Source: Phycisphaerae bacterium
GTDB lineage: Bacteria; Planctomycetota; Phycisphaerae; UBA1845
DNA: 62,447 nt
NCBI GenBank assembly: GCA_029260115.1
Contig: JAJDDW010000072.1
Span: 1-62,447, forward strand
Reading direction: 5' to 3'
Part shown: positions 32,598 through 41,763 of the stretch, piece by piece
How positions within the stretch are numbered: the stretch's first letter is position 1
Layout: each line of letters starts with the position of its first letter
Program-made: the position numbers and the translations under genes
Notes under the pieces: model-generated
The model's input: only the letters and a program-made list of their open reading frames with translations
Databases searched by the model: none
Told to the model about the DNA's origin: nothing

Positions 32598-33157
32598 CCC
32601 TTGAGCTTCTTCTTAAGAACCCGATTCTCTTATTGGATATAATCAACAACATCCTACTGATGGCGTTTGAACCAGCCAGAAAGAGCTACAAGTAAAAGCT
32701 GCCATGGTTGAATAATCTTCATTTATTCGATTCTACACGAAGAAGCGACGAATTGTAACTCGTTGCGACGTCACTATTTAGGCGCGTTACTATTTTTGGA
32801 CACTACGGGATACGGTAGGCTGCCTGCTGGGACAGTTGGATGCGAACAGTGGTTGTCTTGATGCCATCAACCATAACTTATGTTCGTTTCCCGAACGGCG
32901 CCTACGCGTCATGACCTGAGGCAGGAGCCCGGTGCGGTAATTCCGCTCGCCGGGATCTGTGCGGGGGGCCGCCCGAAAGGGCGGTTCCTACCGCGAAGTA
33001 ATCTGGTTCCTTTCCCGGCAGGACTGGCTCCTGCCGAACATGCCTGCCTTATCTGGACGCACAATATCGTGGTTGGTAGCAGGGCAAACTTATAAGAGTG
33101 TCCTTAGGCTGAGAAGCGACTAAATACGACATGAGTGCCTAACTACGCCTGATGGCG
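32598..33157. other. Gene-free stretch right of the IS
   Basis: About 560 bases between the IS and the deoxyribosyltransferase-like gene. The only recognisable content is the group II intron remnant at 32915-32996; a 71-codon open frame over it is a by-product of that GC-rich RNA. Nothing else was seen. Confidence 0.5.
32915..32996 (+). ncRNA. Group II intron 3' remnant (domains V and VI)
   Basis: GAGCCCGG (from 32925) pairs with CCGGGATC, enclosing the TGCGG/CCGC inner stem and a two- to three-base bulge, as in intron domain V. It is followed by a second hairpin whose stem GGGGCCGCCC closes on a GAAA loop at 32974-32977 and returns as GGGCGG. It ends in CCTACCGCG, where an unpaired A can serve as the branch point (domain VI). 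The triad pair is G.A instead of the usual G.U. No reverse transcriptase gene lies upstream, so this is a truncated intron end. The identification rests on fold and remembered consensus only. Confidence 0.55.
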
Positions 33158-33634
33158 TTATGGTCTCCAATCGTACTTACCACTCTGAAGTGCTGCTTTG
33201 AGAAGATCCAGTGCCTCGGCAAACTTACCAAATCGTATGACCTGAGTCACCGACGGGCTGCCAAGTGCCATTCTGGAAACCTGCGTATTGTGTTCAACCA
33301 AAAGAATTACTGGTACGTCGTTAGAAGCCGCGATTTCCAACTCCTGCCCAACTCCTAACGAGGGTTCTCCTACATATGCAACTACAAGACTGGCGTTTGA
33401 AACGAGACGCTTATTTTGTTGGTAGATATACGCCGGATCTACATGTGGATGCGTGTATGGATCAGTAGTGCGGTGCGAACAATGTGCCGTGAGACAGAGC
33501 TCACCGCAAATCGCAATGATGTTATCGTAGAATTCTCGAATAATCGTATGATCCTTACACACAGTGAGAGGCCCAGCCACGACAATCTCGGGGAGCTTCA
33601 TTCCGCTGTCAATTCCATGTTTGTCAATATCCAT
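33158..33634 (-). CDS. Nucleoside 2-deoxyribosyltransferase-like protein
   Basis: A 158-residue Rossmann-like protein. Features fit the nucleoside deoxyribosyltransferase/Rcl family: AGPLTV near the N-terminus, VDPAYIYQQNKRLVSNASLV (the conserved D...N segment), then VAYVGEPSLGVGQELEIA where the Glu is the expected nucleophile, and a closing VPVILLVE strand. Enzymes of this family exchange bases on, or hydrolyse, 2-deoxynucleosides or nucleotides. An ATG at 33601 is a possible start that would remove 11 residues. It lies 207 bases downstream of a nucleobase-permease gene on the same strand, consistent with nucleoside or nucleobase salvage. Confidence 0.72.
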   Translation of the reverse strand: MDIDKHGIDSGMKLPEIVVAGPLTVCKDHTIIREFYDNIIAICGELCLTAHCSHRTTDPYTHPHVDPAYIYQQNKRLVSNASLVVAYVGEPSLGVGQELEIAASNDVPVILLVEHNTQVSRMALGSPSVTQVIRFGKFAEALDLLKAALQSGKYDWRP

Positions 33635-33841
33635 TATTCGATTAAGGTTCTCACTCCCAACTCAGTCAATAATGATCCTCGACCTGCGACGCCGAAGGAT
33701 CTTGCCAAATTCATCGATTAAAACCTATTGTAGATTAGAGTACTATGCTTTTTAAAGATTTCGTCTACCGTAGAGACTCTGCGGGAGCAATGCACTCAGT
33801 ACAAAAAGGCTTCATAGACCAAGGCCGCCGACAGTTTGGCT

Positions 33842-35266
33842 TCATTTCGAACCGTCCAACTCTTGACGGTTTTTCAACCCGACTATAGGAGCCTGCGTAG
33901 GGCCAACCGGACTAGTTGGAATGTTCCAGAAACCTAGTGCTAAGTTTAGGAGAATACCAACGACGGCTGCTGTAGCGATTGCAGGTAGGCCACTCGGAAA
34001 GGCTCCAGGAATAACTATAGGGAGGAAGCCGCCCTCAAAACCGATATGTCCTCCAATGCCAATCACCATGATGGTCCCACCAATACCAAGATGCAATGAA
34101 TCGAAGAAATTGACTTTCCCCTGATGCATCAAAGCGATACCCTGCATCCCGATCACACCAAAAAGATAAAGCGCAAGGCCACCTGTTACGAACGTTGGGA
34201 TCGTCCCTACGAACGCTGCAAGCTTTCCGACAAACGCAAGAAGAATAGAAATCACAGCAGCCGTGATCAGTGATCTCCCAGAGTAGTTCTTCGTGATCGC
34301 CATAAGCGAATTGTTCTCGCCATAGTTGGTTCCTGCGGGGCCTCCACAGATGCCACAGATGACATCGCCAACGCCGTCACAGATTAGATTGAATCCAACG
34401 TGTTGCGCTAGATTGGCCCTTGGCTGGTTTCGTACTTCTGACAGTTGGTCAACGTATATGCTGATCTGATATAGGTGAGCCGTCGACTCAGGGATCGTTG
34501 CCAGCGCCATTACCGATATGCTGAATACTGCGGTGAGGAGAAGTGGGCCAGAGAAGTCTGGCCACGTCATATGCGGTATCGCGAATAGGGGGGCGTCTAT
34601 TACTTCTTTAAAAACAATATGATCTGGTGCAATTATCAACGTAAGCAAGTACCCGGCAATAGCGCCAAGCAGAACGGGGACCATTCCTAACGTGCCGCGC
34701 CCTTGCAAAAGATGCGAGCATGCGATGGTTGTAAAAAACGTAGCGACGGCAATTCCCCACTGACCATCGGTGAAACACATGTCAAGTGCGGCCTTCGAGA
34801 GGGCAAATCCAATAACGCAAGCGACAGGGCCCGTTACAATAGGCGGTAGGATCCTATCGATACGACGCTTCCCGATTGACCTCATGGCAGCGCCTACAAC
34901 AATATTGAATACTCCCGTTACAACGATTCCGGCCTGCATAAGTGAGATTATCTCATCTGGAGCAGGGACTCCGAAAACAATATCGTGATTCATCGCTTGA
35001 GCAATGCCGAGGTAGGAGGCGATGTAGCTGAAGCTTGAACCATAGTAAAGCGGGATAAATGTCCCAATCGCGTTTTTCGAGAGCGTCAGTGCAACGAGCG
35101 TTGAGAGCCCAGATGCTAATAGTACAGTGCCAACATGAAAACCGCAAAGAAGTGCGACTAGCACTGTCGCAGGAAACATCGCAACAATATGCTGAAAACC
35201 AAACAGGACGAGTTCAATGTAACCAAGTCGATCGTCGGGTAGGTATCCGGCTTTCCGCGTTACCAT
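33842..35266 (-). CDS. Uracil/xanthine permease (NCS2 family)
   Basis: A 474-residue polytopic membrane protein of the nucleobase:cation symporter-2 family, about the usual length, with some 14 hydrophobic segments. Family features include FGFQHIVAMFPATVLV near the N-terminus, GPVACVIGFALS in TM8 and the TM10-like loop ICGGPAGTNYGENNSLMAIT. UraA-like members import uracil with protons. GGGAG lies 9 bases before the start. It is in one direction with the deoxyribosyltransferase-like gene, so pyrimidine import and salvage is the likely theme. Confidence 0.88.
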   Translation of the reverse strand: MVTRKAGYLPDDRLGYIELVLFGFQHIVAMFPATVLVALLCGFHVGTVLLASGLSTLVALTLSKNAIGTFIPLYYGSSFSYIASYLGIAQAMNHDIVFGVPAPDEIISLMQAGIVVTGVFNIVVGAAMRSIGKRRIDRILPPIVTGPVACVIGFALSKAALDMCFTDGQWGIAVATFFTTIACSHLLQGRGTLGMVPVLLGAIAGYLLTLIIAPDHIVFKEVIDAPLFAIPHMTWPDFSGPLLLTAVFSISVMALATIPESTAHLYQISIYVDQLSEVRNQPRANLAQHVGFNLICDGVGDVICGICGGPAGTNYGENNSLMAITKNYSGRSLITAAVISILLAFVGKLAAFVGTIPTFVTGGLALYLFGVIGMQGIALMHQGKVNFFDSLHLGIGGTIMVIGIGGHIGFEGGFLPIVIPGAFPSGLPAIATAAVVGILLNLALGFWNIPTSPVGPTQAPIVGLKNRQELDGSK

Positions 35267-35463
35267 CTACTGGACTCCCTTCAATACCTCGAAGCATCGG
35301 TGCTTAAGCACGTCGTGTAGACGATGGGTGTTCGATCTCATCACGTATCCCATAGGAATCCATGGGCGGGATCTGCACACCGATGGTTTCAGTATGTTTA
35401 TGGCGTCACACGGTCCGCAGTGCGCGATATTGTAAATTCTACTTTGACTTAAATACATATTAA

Positions 35464-35862
35464 TCAATCCTGTAAGACAGATAGAATACTAAAGAGAAGT
35501 GCGAGAGCAATAATAAGGACGTAGAGCAGCATCAACGCTCCCCCTTGTCCTGTCGCCTCCGTATGCAAAAGGCCTACTACTAAACTAAAAACGGCGGCCG
35601 AACAGCGGATCATCTTCAAGCGAAGTCGTGATGCGTTTAAAAAGCTCGGCCGAATTTCAGTGATAGCCTGTGTAGCAATTGTCAATGTTACGTCTGGTTT
35701 GCCGTCCAGTATACCGTGAATGTCGCGATACCTTTCATCAATCTGCTTGGCTTGCCTGACCACGGACAGGCCATAAAGTTCCATTTCCTGCTGGATGAGT
35801 TTCTGCGCATCATGGCTGAACCCGGGTATCGCAGTGTCAGTAATCTGGCAGTCTATGGACAT
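35464..35862 (-). CDS. Hypothetical membrane protein
   Basis: A 132-residue protein starting MSIDCQITDTAIPGFSHDAQ at 35862, supported by GGGAGG about 7 bases upstream; an upstream ATG at 35895 lacks such support. The N-terminal 85 residues are soluble and helical, followed by two membrane helices (MIRCSAAVFSLVVGLL and LMLLYVLIIALALLFSIL). It lies 197 bases upstream of the permease gene. Function unknown. Confidence 0.6.
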   Translation of the reverse strand: MSIDCQITDTAIPGFSHDAQKLIQQEMELYGLSVVRQAKQIDERYRDIHGILDGKPDVTLTIATQAITEIRPSFLNASRLRLKMIRCSAAVFSLVVGLLHTEATGQGGALMLLYVLIIALALLFSILSVLQD

Positions 35863-35895
35863 TCGGTGCCTCCCTGGGCCTGTTGTATCAATCAC

Positions 35896-36385
35896 TCCTG
35901 CACGAACGCAAATAGACCATCATATGTTTCTGCAATAGCCCGATGAGCATCCAGTTCGAGGTATCTCGAACAGTCGTGCAAATGGCCAAGCTGCCGAAAC
36001 CCACCAGAATGGTCCGGACATTCACAACGAAGAAACGTTATGTACTGCAATAATTCTACCGATTACATAGGGCATCACAAGTGACATCTCCCGGCTATTA
36101 GATTCCGAACCGCTATCGTAAGCTACAGAACTGGTCAGTTCAATCGAAAGGACCGATATTATAGTTATTTGTGCTTGGGTAGCTGCTCTATCTTGCCAAT
36201 CCAGTCTCTGACGTCGCTAGGACAACGATTTCGGCCCGCTTACACTGTGCCTCCCATAAACCCTATCTGGCTCGATAACGCAGTTTCCAGCCACTCTCGT
36301 TGGTTACGTTTGACGCGATGAAGGCTGTAGGTACCCTCGCGACTCGACAGCTTTATATTAAAGGTAAGGCATTCAGGAGGCAAGG
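35896..36385. other. Intergenic region
   Basis: About 490 bases between a minus-strand membrane-protein gene and the remains of a plus-strand transposase. No supported gene, RNA or repeat was seen. Confidence 0.4.
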
Positions 36386-36826
36386 ATGGACTCCGTACAA
36401 CTCGTATTCGGTTTTACTAAATCGCTTTTTCGTAATCAGTCTGAACTCGCCACCAAGAACCTTGTGCTCCGCCAGCAACTTGCTGTTTTTGAGCGACGAT
36501 CGTGATGACCGCGGCCCAGGAAGCGTGCTCGGATTTTCTTGTCTGGTTTTCGAAGTTCTTTCGAAGCTGCCGCTCGTTTCTTGTGATTGTACAGCCGGAG
36601 ACGGGAGCGAGATTGTATCAACAAGGCTTCCGTCTCTACCGGCGATGTAATTTGCGGGCTAAAGCGGTGGGTCGGCTCAAGATCGAAGCCGAACTTCGCA
36701 ATCTCATCCTACAAATATGTTTCGAGAGTACGTCATGAGGCGTACCGCGAGATCACCCTGAGCTACAGCTCCTCGACTATGGCGTGTCCGAGGCGACCGT
36801 CAACAACTACATGGATAGCAGCGTAG
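36386..36826 (+). pseudogene. Decayed integrase-core (rve) transposase fragment
   Basis: Starting at ATG 36386 (AGGAGG upstream) the sequence reads LVLRQQLAVFERR then two stops; in another frame from about 36502 it reads FLVIVQPETGARLYQQGFRL and LKIEAELRNLIL; in a third frame near 36735-36826 it reads LQLLDYGVSEATVNNYM. In that order these match the N-terminal 120 residues of the integrase-core transposase common in planctomycetes (LRHQLAVL...VKPETVIRWHRRGFRLYW...GELLKLGI.VSEATV.RYM). At least two frameshifts and a missing catalytic core show it is dead. Confidence 0.75.
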
Positions 36827-36897
36827 GACTTCGATGGTTTGCTACAGTGATCTGTGTTTTCTGTCTTGGAAGTTTTTACCTTGGGTCCAAAATCTCG

Positions 36898-39800
36898 TCA
36901 CAATTCGGGACAGTAGAAGTCAACCAGTATTCGCGTGAGTTGCTCTCCCCGCTGGGTTAACGCGTCAATGTCCGTTGAGGGCATTGGCGAAAAGTCGGTT
37001 GGGTAGTTGGCGACTCGGTCGCGCGGAATGAGATCAGCCGGCAAATAGGGCAAACGATCGTCGATCTGGCCAAGGTAGCTGTAGATGAAGCCGCTTAAGG
37101 TTTCGTTTTCACGCCACTGATGTAGCCGGGATTGAATGCCGTGTTGAACCTGGCGATGTGTTGTTGAGAACGAACGACTCATTCGGGTAGCCCAACCGTA
37201 CGGGTGGGCAGTTGCATCAAACTGGCCGGGGCCTGCATCACAGCAGATGATGTAGTCGGGTGAATAGACATTCGTAGAGAAGAGGGCGTCGCGACCGGGC
37301 TCCATGCAAGTGATGCCAAGATTCTCGTACACGCCTCCATCCGTCAGGATGACCCGCTTTTTTTCTGCATCACCTCCTCGACGCGGTACGAATCGGAATT
37401 CACGGTCGATCGCCGGAAGCAAAACAGGAAACGCCGCTGACGCCGCGACTGCCGTTGCAATGCTGGCGTCATTGCTTTCCAGTATTCCAAAACGCCAGCT
37501 TCCCGTTTCGCGGCTGCCGAAACGAAATGCCGTACCAGTCCGCAACTCGCACGCATTAATGACGACATTGATGTCATCACGGCGCACCGAATCGATCAGG
37601 CGATCGTCGAAAAACAAGTCCGCTAGTGTCTTCTCGAACGCACTGGTTCGGCTGAACCAGCGCCGGAATGGTGGCTGGAGATGGCTGGACCATGTGGACG
37701 ATGAGCGAGTGGACTTCGGAATGACCCGTTCAATCAGACCAATTCCATTGCGGAATGCGAACGTGCCGAAGGCGGCTGTCCCCGCGATCAACTGTGTGCC
37801 AAGAACCTGAAGCAAACGTGGTGAGAGAAGTAGACGACGGGCGATACTCGTGACGAAACCACGTCGCAACGCTAGTCGTACGCGTTGCTCGAATTCGTCG
37901 AAGGAGTCGTCACTGTAAGCGTACATGGCACCGATAACTGATCCCCCCGACACTGTCGAAATGACGTCGACTTTGGAAAGGACTCCTCGGTCATGCAGCG
38001 CACGAAGGCAACCAAGATGAAATGCCATTGCCCGTGAGCCGCCGCCAGACAGGCACAATCCCACCGGCCGTGCGCCGACAAGGAGCGCAACTTGAGGGGC
38101 GGTTTCGGGTTTAATTGAACGTATGATCGTTCTTCCTTCACGCAGCGCCTCGAATTCATCGCGTTCAAAGACGGTAGCGGTGACTTGCGGTTGGTTGTTT
38201 GGTCTTGAGACGATCAGCAACAGCAATCGCTTTGGCGGATTTTGCTCGTCGGTTAGGAGCCTGAGCATGGCAAGGAAATCTCGGGGGCTCGGCTGTGGGC
38301 CGCACATGGGATGCGTATGCCAAGTTCCGACATAACCGACAGCACCACGTGATCGATCGCGTTTGTGTTGCGTAAGGGCACTAGTGCCTTCTGTACCGCA
38401 AACGAACTCTGCTTCGGACTGCATGCTGTCCGCTGGCGGGCCGCTTGCTTCCGTGACCCAAACTACCTTGAGGAAATCGTCGCGTTCACCGAATACCAGC
38501 CCGCCGGTTTCGACCTCCGGACCATTCTTCCGTCGTGATTGTCGTGTCCACGCGTGGAGTTGCCGCCAAGCGGACGATGTAACACGAGTTTGGTACCCTG
38601 TCGTCGTATCGGTGAAACATTGGTCTGCCTGCCATTTTACTAAGCGTGATCTCTTGCCCTCGAGCGTTGTCACTAAGAATCCGGTTGCGGTGTTGCCATC
38701 TTCCGGTTGAATGAGAGACTGCGCGATTCTGTTCATGAGCAGACCTGTTAGCGTTGCTACGTCGACAGCGGAACCGACAAATGTGGCGTCCGAACAACCC
38801 GGTTCCGGTTGGAAGACTTCTGGTGCACGGAGCGGAAAAAATGCGTCGGCATATTCCTCTAGCCGTGCATCGTGACAGCATTCAATCTTCAAGCATCGCG
38901 TTGCGTCGAACGGACCACCCGAATGAGAGTCGCTTACAAGTACAGCCATACCACGTTCAGCAGTCGAGTTGATCACGAGTGACGCAATGAATGGTCGAGG
39001 AGAATCGGCGCTGCGCCATGCCGCTTCGGATGCAACCAAGACGCCCTGCGATGCCGTCGCGTCGATGACAATGTCAGCGTCTGAAATTCCGTGACCGTTT
39101 CGCAGTCCCTCAATGATTTCAGTCACGTGTGCGACGATATCATGATCGGTGTAAATCGTTCGGAGCCGCGCGGCGAGTACCTCGGCCTTCGGATAACCGA
39201 TGTCGTCATCACTATACGGCTGACGAACGAGAATACCGGGACTGACGCAACTGTTGTCTCGTAGGACAACTTTCTTCGCGTCCGCGCGTACGACCCATTC
39301 TGCAACATGACTGCCAATCGCACCGCATCCCCAAACCTCCACAGTCTTTCCTGCGAAGGCCTGCATGGGACGCCCGATGTCGCGTCGATGTGTAACTTCA
39401 GGGCGATTTTCGCGTACTCGACAGTACTCGATTTTAGTTGTTGATGCCCACGACTCGAACAACTCTAGAACGTCCGTGTGTAGGTCTTCGCCAGCATCAC
39501 CGATCGCTGCGGAGCGAGCCTCAATGTCTAGCATTTTAACTCCGAAAACTGGAACCCGCCAAGCAGTTAGGTGCTGCTTGACCGTCTTGCCGCGGAGCCC
39601 TCGCATCGGTGTGCCAACTACGAACACCAGCGAGCGGTCCGGACCGTTGCATCGGATCACAGTGTTCAGAAGCCGAAACAACGGCGTCCGGCCCACACCA
39701 CTTTTGGCGAGCAAGTCAAGTAGTCCTGAAACTTTGCTTGGGAACTCAAACGGCGTTGGGCGGTGTAAAAGAACGGCAGCCCCTAATAGATTGCCACGTC

Positions 39801-40359
39801 TTGCCTCCGTAGATCCCCATTGAATCAAGTCGAGGCGACGCTCAGATCGTTCGGACAGATCAACCTCGCCTAACCACGGTGCATCAGTCACGGCAGGCGT
39901 GTCGGATCGCGGAATCAGCATCGGCCCTGTCGCGTTATACGTAGCCGGTGGATGCATAGCGCCGCCAGTTGGGTCTAGCTCGTCAAGTGCCGCCTGCCGC
40001 AACCAATACTCGAATCTCCGTAGAAACCCATACATCCCGTGTGACGGATTCCACTCCGTCTGCGGAGCTACGTACATGCAGAGGTTGACGTCCCAGTTGA
40101 CGTGCGGATAGACAGCAAAACGAAGGTGCTCAACGGCGACATACGGAGGTTTATAGGGGAAATGATTGTCAATCAAAATTATAAATCGCTCGCGATCGCG
40201 CAAAGGAAGCCCACCCTCGGCGCGATCGAAATTCGCACAACTGACAGACACGTTGACAGCTACTGTTGATCCGTCAACAGCTGAGATGACTTCCAATTCT
40301 TCGTTCTTTGACGCAACCTCGCGCAGCTGCTCAAGGGCGAGCCGTTGATCCGAATTCAT
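36898..40359 (-). CDS. E2-E1-JAB-patatin fusion protein (bacterial ubiquitin-like conjugation system)
   Basis: A 1153-residue fusion. Residues 1 to about 145 are an E2-like domain with HVNWDVNLCMY, where the Cys near 93 is the expected active site. About 330-500 is an E1/ThiF domain (VEVWGCGAIGSHVAEWVV nucleotide loop, then EPGCSDATFVGSAVDVA). About 600-730 is a JAB peptidase with WHTHPMCGPQPSPRDF (HxHP...SxxD). About 760-1150 is a patatin-like phospholipase: GGGSRAMAF oxyanion loop, TVSGGSVIGAMYA nucleophile elbow and DGGVYENLG Asp. E1/E2/JAB sets act in type II CBASS and other bacterial conjugation systems, and patatins serve there as membrane-damaging effectors, but all four in one chain is unusual. 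The start overlaps the stop of the upstream MBL-fold gene (ATGA). Confidence 0.9.
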   Translation of the reverse strand: MNSDQRLALEQLREVASKNEELEVISAVDGSTVAVNVSVSCANFDRAEGGLPLRDRERFIILIDNHFPYKPPYVAVEHLRFAVYPHVNWDVNLCMYVAPQTEWNPSHGMYGFLRRFEYWLRQAALDELDPTGGAMHPPATYNATGPMLIPRSDTPAVTDAPWLGEVDLSERSERRLDLIQWGSTEARRGNLLGAAVLLHRPTPFEFPSKVSGLLDLLAKSGVGRTPLFRLLNTVIRCNGPDRSLVFVVGTPMRGLRGKTVKQHLTAWRVPVFGVKMLDIEARSAAIGDAGEDLHTDVLELFESWASTTKIEYCRVRENRPEVTHRRDIGRPMQAFAGKTVEVWGCGAIGSHVAEWVVRADAKKVVLRDNSCVSPGILVRQPYSDDDIGYPKAEVLAARLRTIYTDHDIVAHVTEIIEGLRNGHGISDADIVIDATASQGVLVASEAAWRSADSPRPFIASLVINSTAERGMAVLVSDSHSGGPFDATRCLKIECCHDARLEEYADAFFPLRAPEVFQPEPGCSDATFVGSAVDVATLTGLLMNRIAQSLIQPEDGNTATGFLVTTLEGKRSRLVKWQADQCFTDTTTGYQTRVTSSAWRQLHAWTRQSRRKNGPEVETGGLVFGERDDFLKVVWVTEASGPPADSMQSEAEFVCGTEGTSALTQHKRDRSRGAVGYVGTWHTHPMCGPQPSPRDFLAMLRLLTDEQNPPKRLLLLIVSRPNNQPQVTATVFERDEFEALREGRTIIRSIKPETAPQVALLVGARPVGLCLSGGGSRAMAFHLGCLRALHDRGVLSKVDVISTVSGGSVIGAMYAYSDDSFDEFEQRVRLALRRGFVTSIARRLLLSPRLLQVLGTQLIAGTAAFGTFAFRNGIGLIERVIPKSTRSSSTWSSHLQPPFRRWFSRTSAFEKTLADLFFDDRLIDSVRRDDINVVINACELRTGTAFRFGSRETGSWRFGILESNDASIATAVAASAAFPVLLPAIDREFRFVPRRGGDAEKKRVILTDGGVYENLGITCMEPGRDALFSTNVYSPDYIICCDAGPGQFDATAHPYGWATRMSRSFSTTHRQVQHGIQSRLHQWRENETLSGFIYSYLGQIDDRLPYLPADLIPRDRVANYPTDFSPMPSTDIDALTQRGEQLTRILVDFYCPEL

Positions 40360-41558
40360 TCACCACTCCCAAAACCGACCCGTTGAGTCGGTGGCTCGTC
40401 GCACCCCTGCGACGCATCGATGGCGGCAGTGAGCGACGTCATGGAGTTTGCGGACCTGCTTCTGGCCTCGTCGTCTCCGTCATCCGATTCATCTACACAC
40501 TTGACGTAGCCAAATCCGTCATCCCCAAACTCGAAAACGATTGCTTTGGGGTCATCCTCGTTGGGATGTGCGCCCGTACAGAGAAAGTGGTCGGCCGCGA
40601 CAATCTCTTCATAACGAGCCTTCGCCTTCGCGTGTGGCGGGTTGTCGCCATTCTTGTTCTTTGTAGGGACCGGATCGCTGCTCGCGATGATGTGGCCACC
40701 ATCGGCCAGCGACTTTTCGATGTCATCGAGAATATCCTGCTTCAGTTCCTCGTCGCCATCGTCGTTCTTGTCGTACATTACTGACTTTGAGCATTGGTGC
40801 GGCGACAGGAACACATCACAGTCGAGTTTGTCCTCATTACCATGATCACGGCTCTCATCCCAGACACGCCGCAACGTCGGATAGCTCAGGTCACCAAGGA
40901 ACAGACCCCGTCCGACTCTATTGTCGTCAGTAAGTTCAATCCGCAGGCCTACACTGGTTTCATTCCGCTCGCTCGCAGTGTCATCATCTTTGAACGGAGA
41001 ATGGACGAACGCCTCGAAGTCGTCTTCGTAGTCCTCTCCATCCAGCTCCGTGATCGTCTCACCGGGTGTGGTCAGGCGGTCTTCGGGGAATCCATCGAAT
41101 TCGTCCTCCTCCAGCAACTCGCTATACCCGATGACTCGCACTCGATCGCCCGCTTCCACCTCGTCATTGGCTTCGCGCGTCACCTTAACTCTGCGTTTTG
41201 CTTCCTTGCGAAAGTCCAGCGCGTCGTCGCAGAGATCGGACGCGTTTTCATGGAAAATGCGCGGCGCGAACCAGATTTCGCCGATTGCCACCTTTTCGCG
41301 GAGATCCTTGAATCCTTTGCAATGATCAAGGTCTGGATGTGTGAGTACGAAGACTGCCAGATATGGCTCGCCATCCTCTTTCGGCAATAGTTCAACAAGC
41401 CTATCCACGATGGGTGTCCTCGAATCGTCGTCGTCGTAAGCGGCGTCAAGATTGTGAAGATCGATCTGCATGACGACCCTTGTGTTGACGCAAACTGTTG
41501 AGCTGTCGCCAGTTCCGACTGGCCAGAACACGAATCCTTTGCTTGGTAAATCCTGCAT
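40356..41558 (-). CDS. Metallo-beta-lactamase-fold protein, partner of the E2-E1-JAB-patatin fusion
   Basis: A 400-residue, very acidic cytoplasmic protein (many Asp/Glu runs) with a ComEC-type metallo-beta-lactamase core: FWPVGTGDSSTV, THPDLDHCKG (HxDxDH), LFLGDLSYP and FLSPHQCSKS. The start at 41558 has AAGGAG 7 bases upstream. MBL-fold genes next to E2-E1-JAB genes have been described in surveys of prokaryotic ubiquitin-like systems, so the pairing is probably functional. Possible roles are a nuclease or phosphodiesterase, or a conjugation target; its C-terminus ends GFGSGE. Translation is coupled to the fusion gene by a 4-base overlap. Confidence 0.85.
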   Translation of the reverse strand: MQDLPSKGFVFWPVGTGDSSTVCVNTRVVMQIDLHNLDAAYDDDDSRTPIVDRLVELLPKEDGEPYLAVFVLTHPDLDHCKGFKDLREKVAIGEIWFAPRIFHENASDLCDDALDFRKEAKRRVKVTREANDEVEAGDRVRVIGYSELLEEDEFDGFPEDRLTTPGETITELDGEDYEDDFEAFVHSPFKDDDTASERNETSVGLRIELTDDNRVGRGLFLGDLSYPTLRRVWDESRDHGNEDKLDCDVFLSPHQCSKSVMYDKNDDGDEELKQDILDDIEKSLADGGHIIASSDPVPTKNKNGDNPPHAKAKARYEEIVAADHFLCTGAHPNEDDPKAIVFEFGDDGFGYVKCVDESDDGDDEARSRSANSMTSLTAAIDASQGCDEPPTQRVGFGSGE

Positions 41559-41648
41559 GCTTTTCTCCTTAGTGTTTTTCACCTACGGATATCACCTATA
41601 TCCGAATTTGGCGTCATGACCGTCGAAACGAGTGCCTCTACTCCTTAG

Positions 41649-41713
41649 ATATGCACGACCGTGACACACTGACCACAGAGAATTCCGCCAACGATGGTCA
41701 CGGTCGTGCATAT
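41649..41713. promoter_or_regulatory. 17-bp perfect inverted repeat in a divergent promoter region
   Basis: ATATGCACGACCGTGAC at 41649-41665 recurs as its exact reverse complement at 41697-41713, separated by 31 bases. It lies between the minus-strand MBL/E2-E1 operon (start 41558) and the plus-strand sigma-factor operon (start 41764). Two half-sites facing each other suggest operators for a shared regulator, or a hairpin in the leader RNA. Confidence 0.85.
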
Positions 41714-41763
41714 ATGTAGAATGAGAGGCAACAGTCGACCGCCACCTGCGAGGAGAAAAAGAC

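Noticed and set aside
32880..33095. A 71-codon frame right of the IS
   Set aside because: It runs through the group II intron-like hairpins and its composition follows the GC-rich RNA stems rather than a protein.
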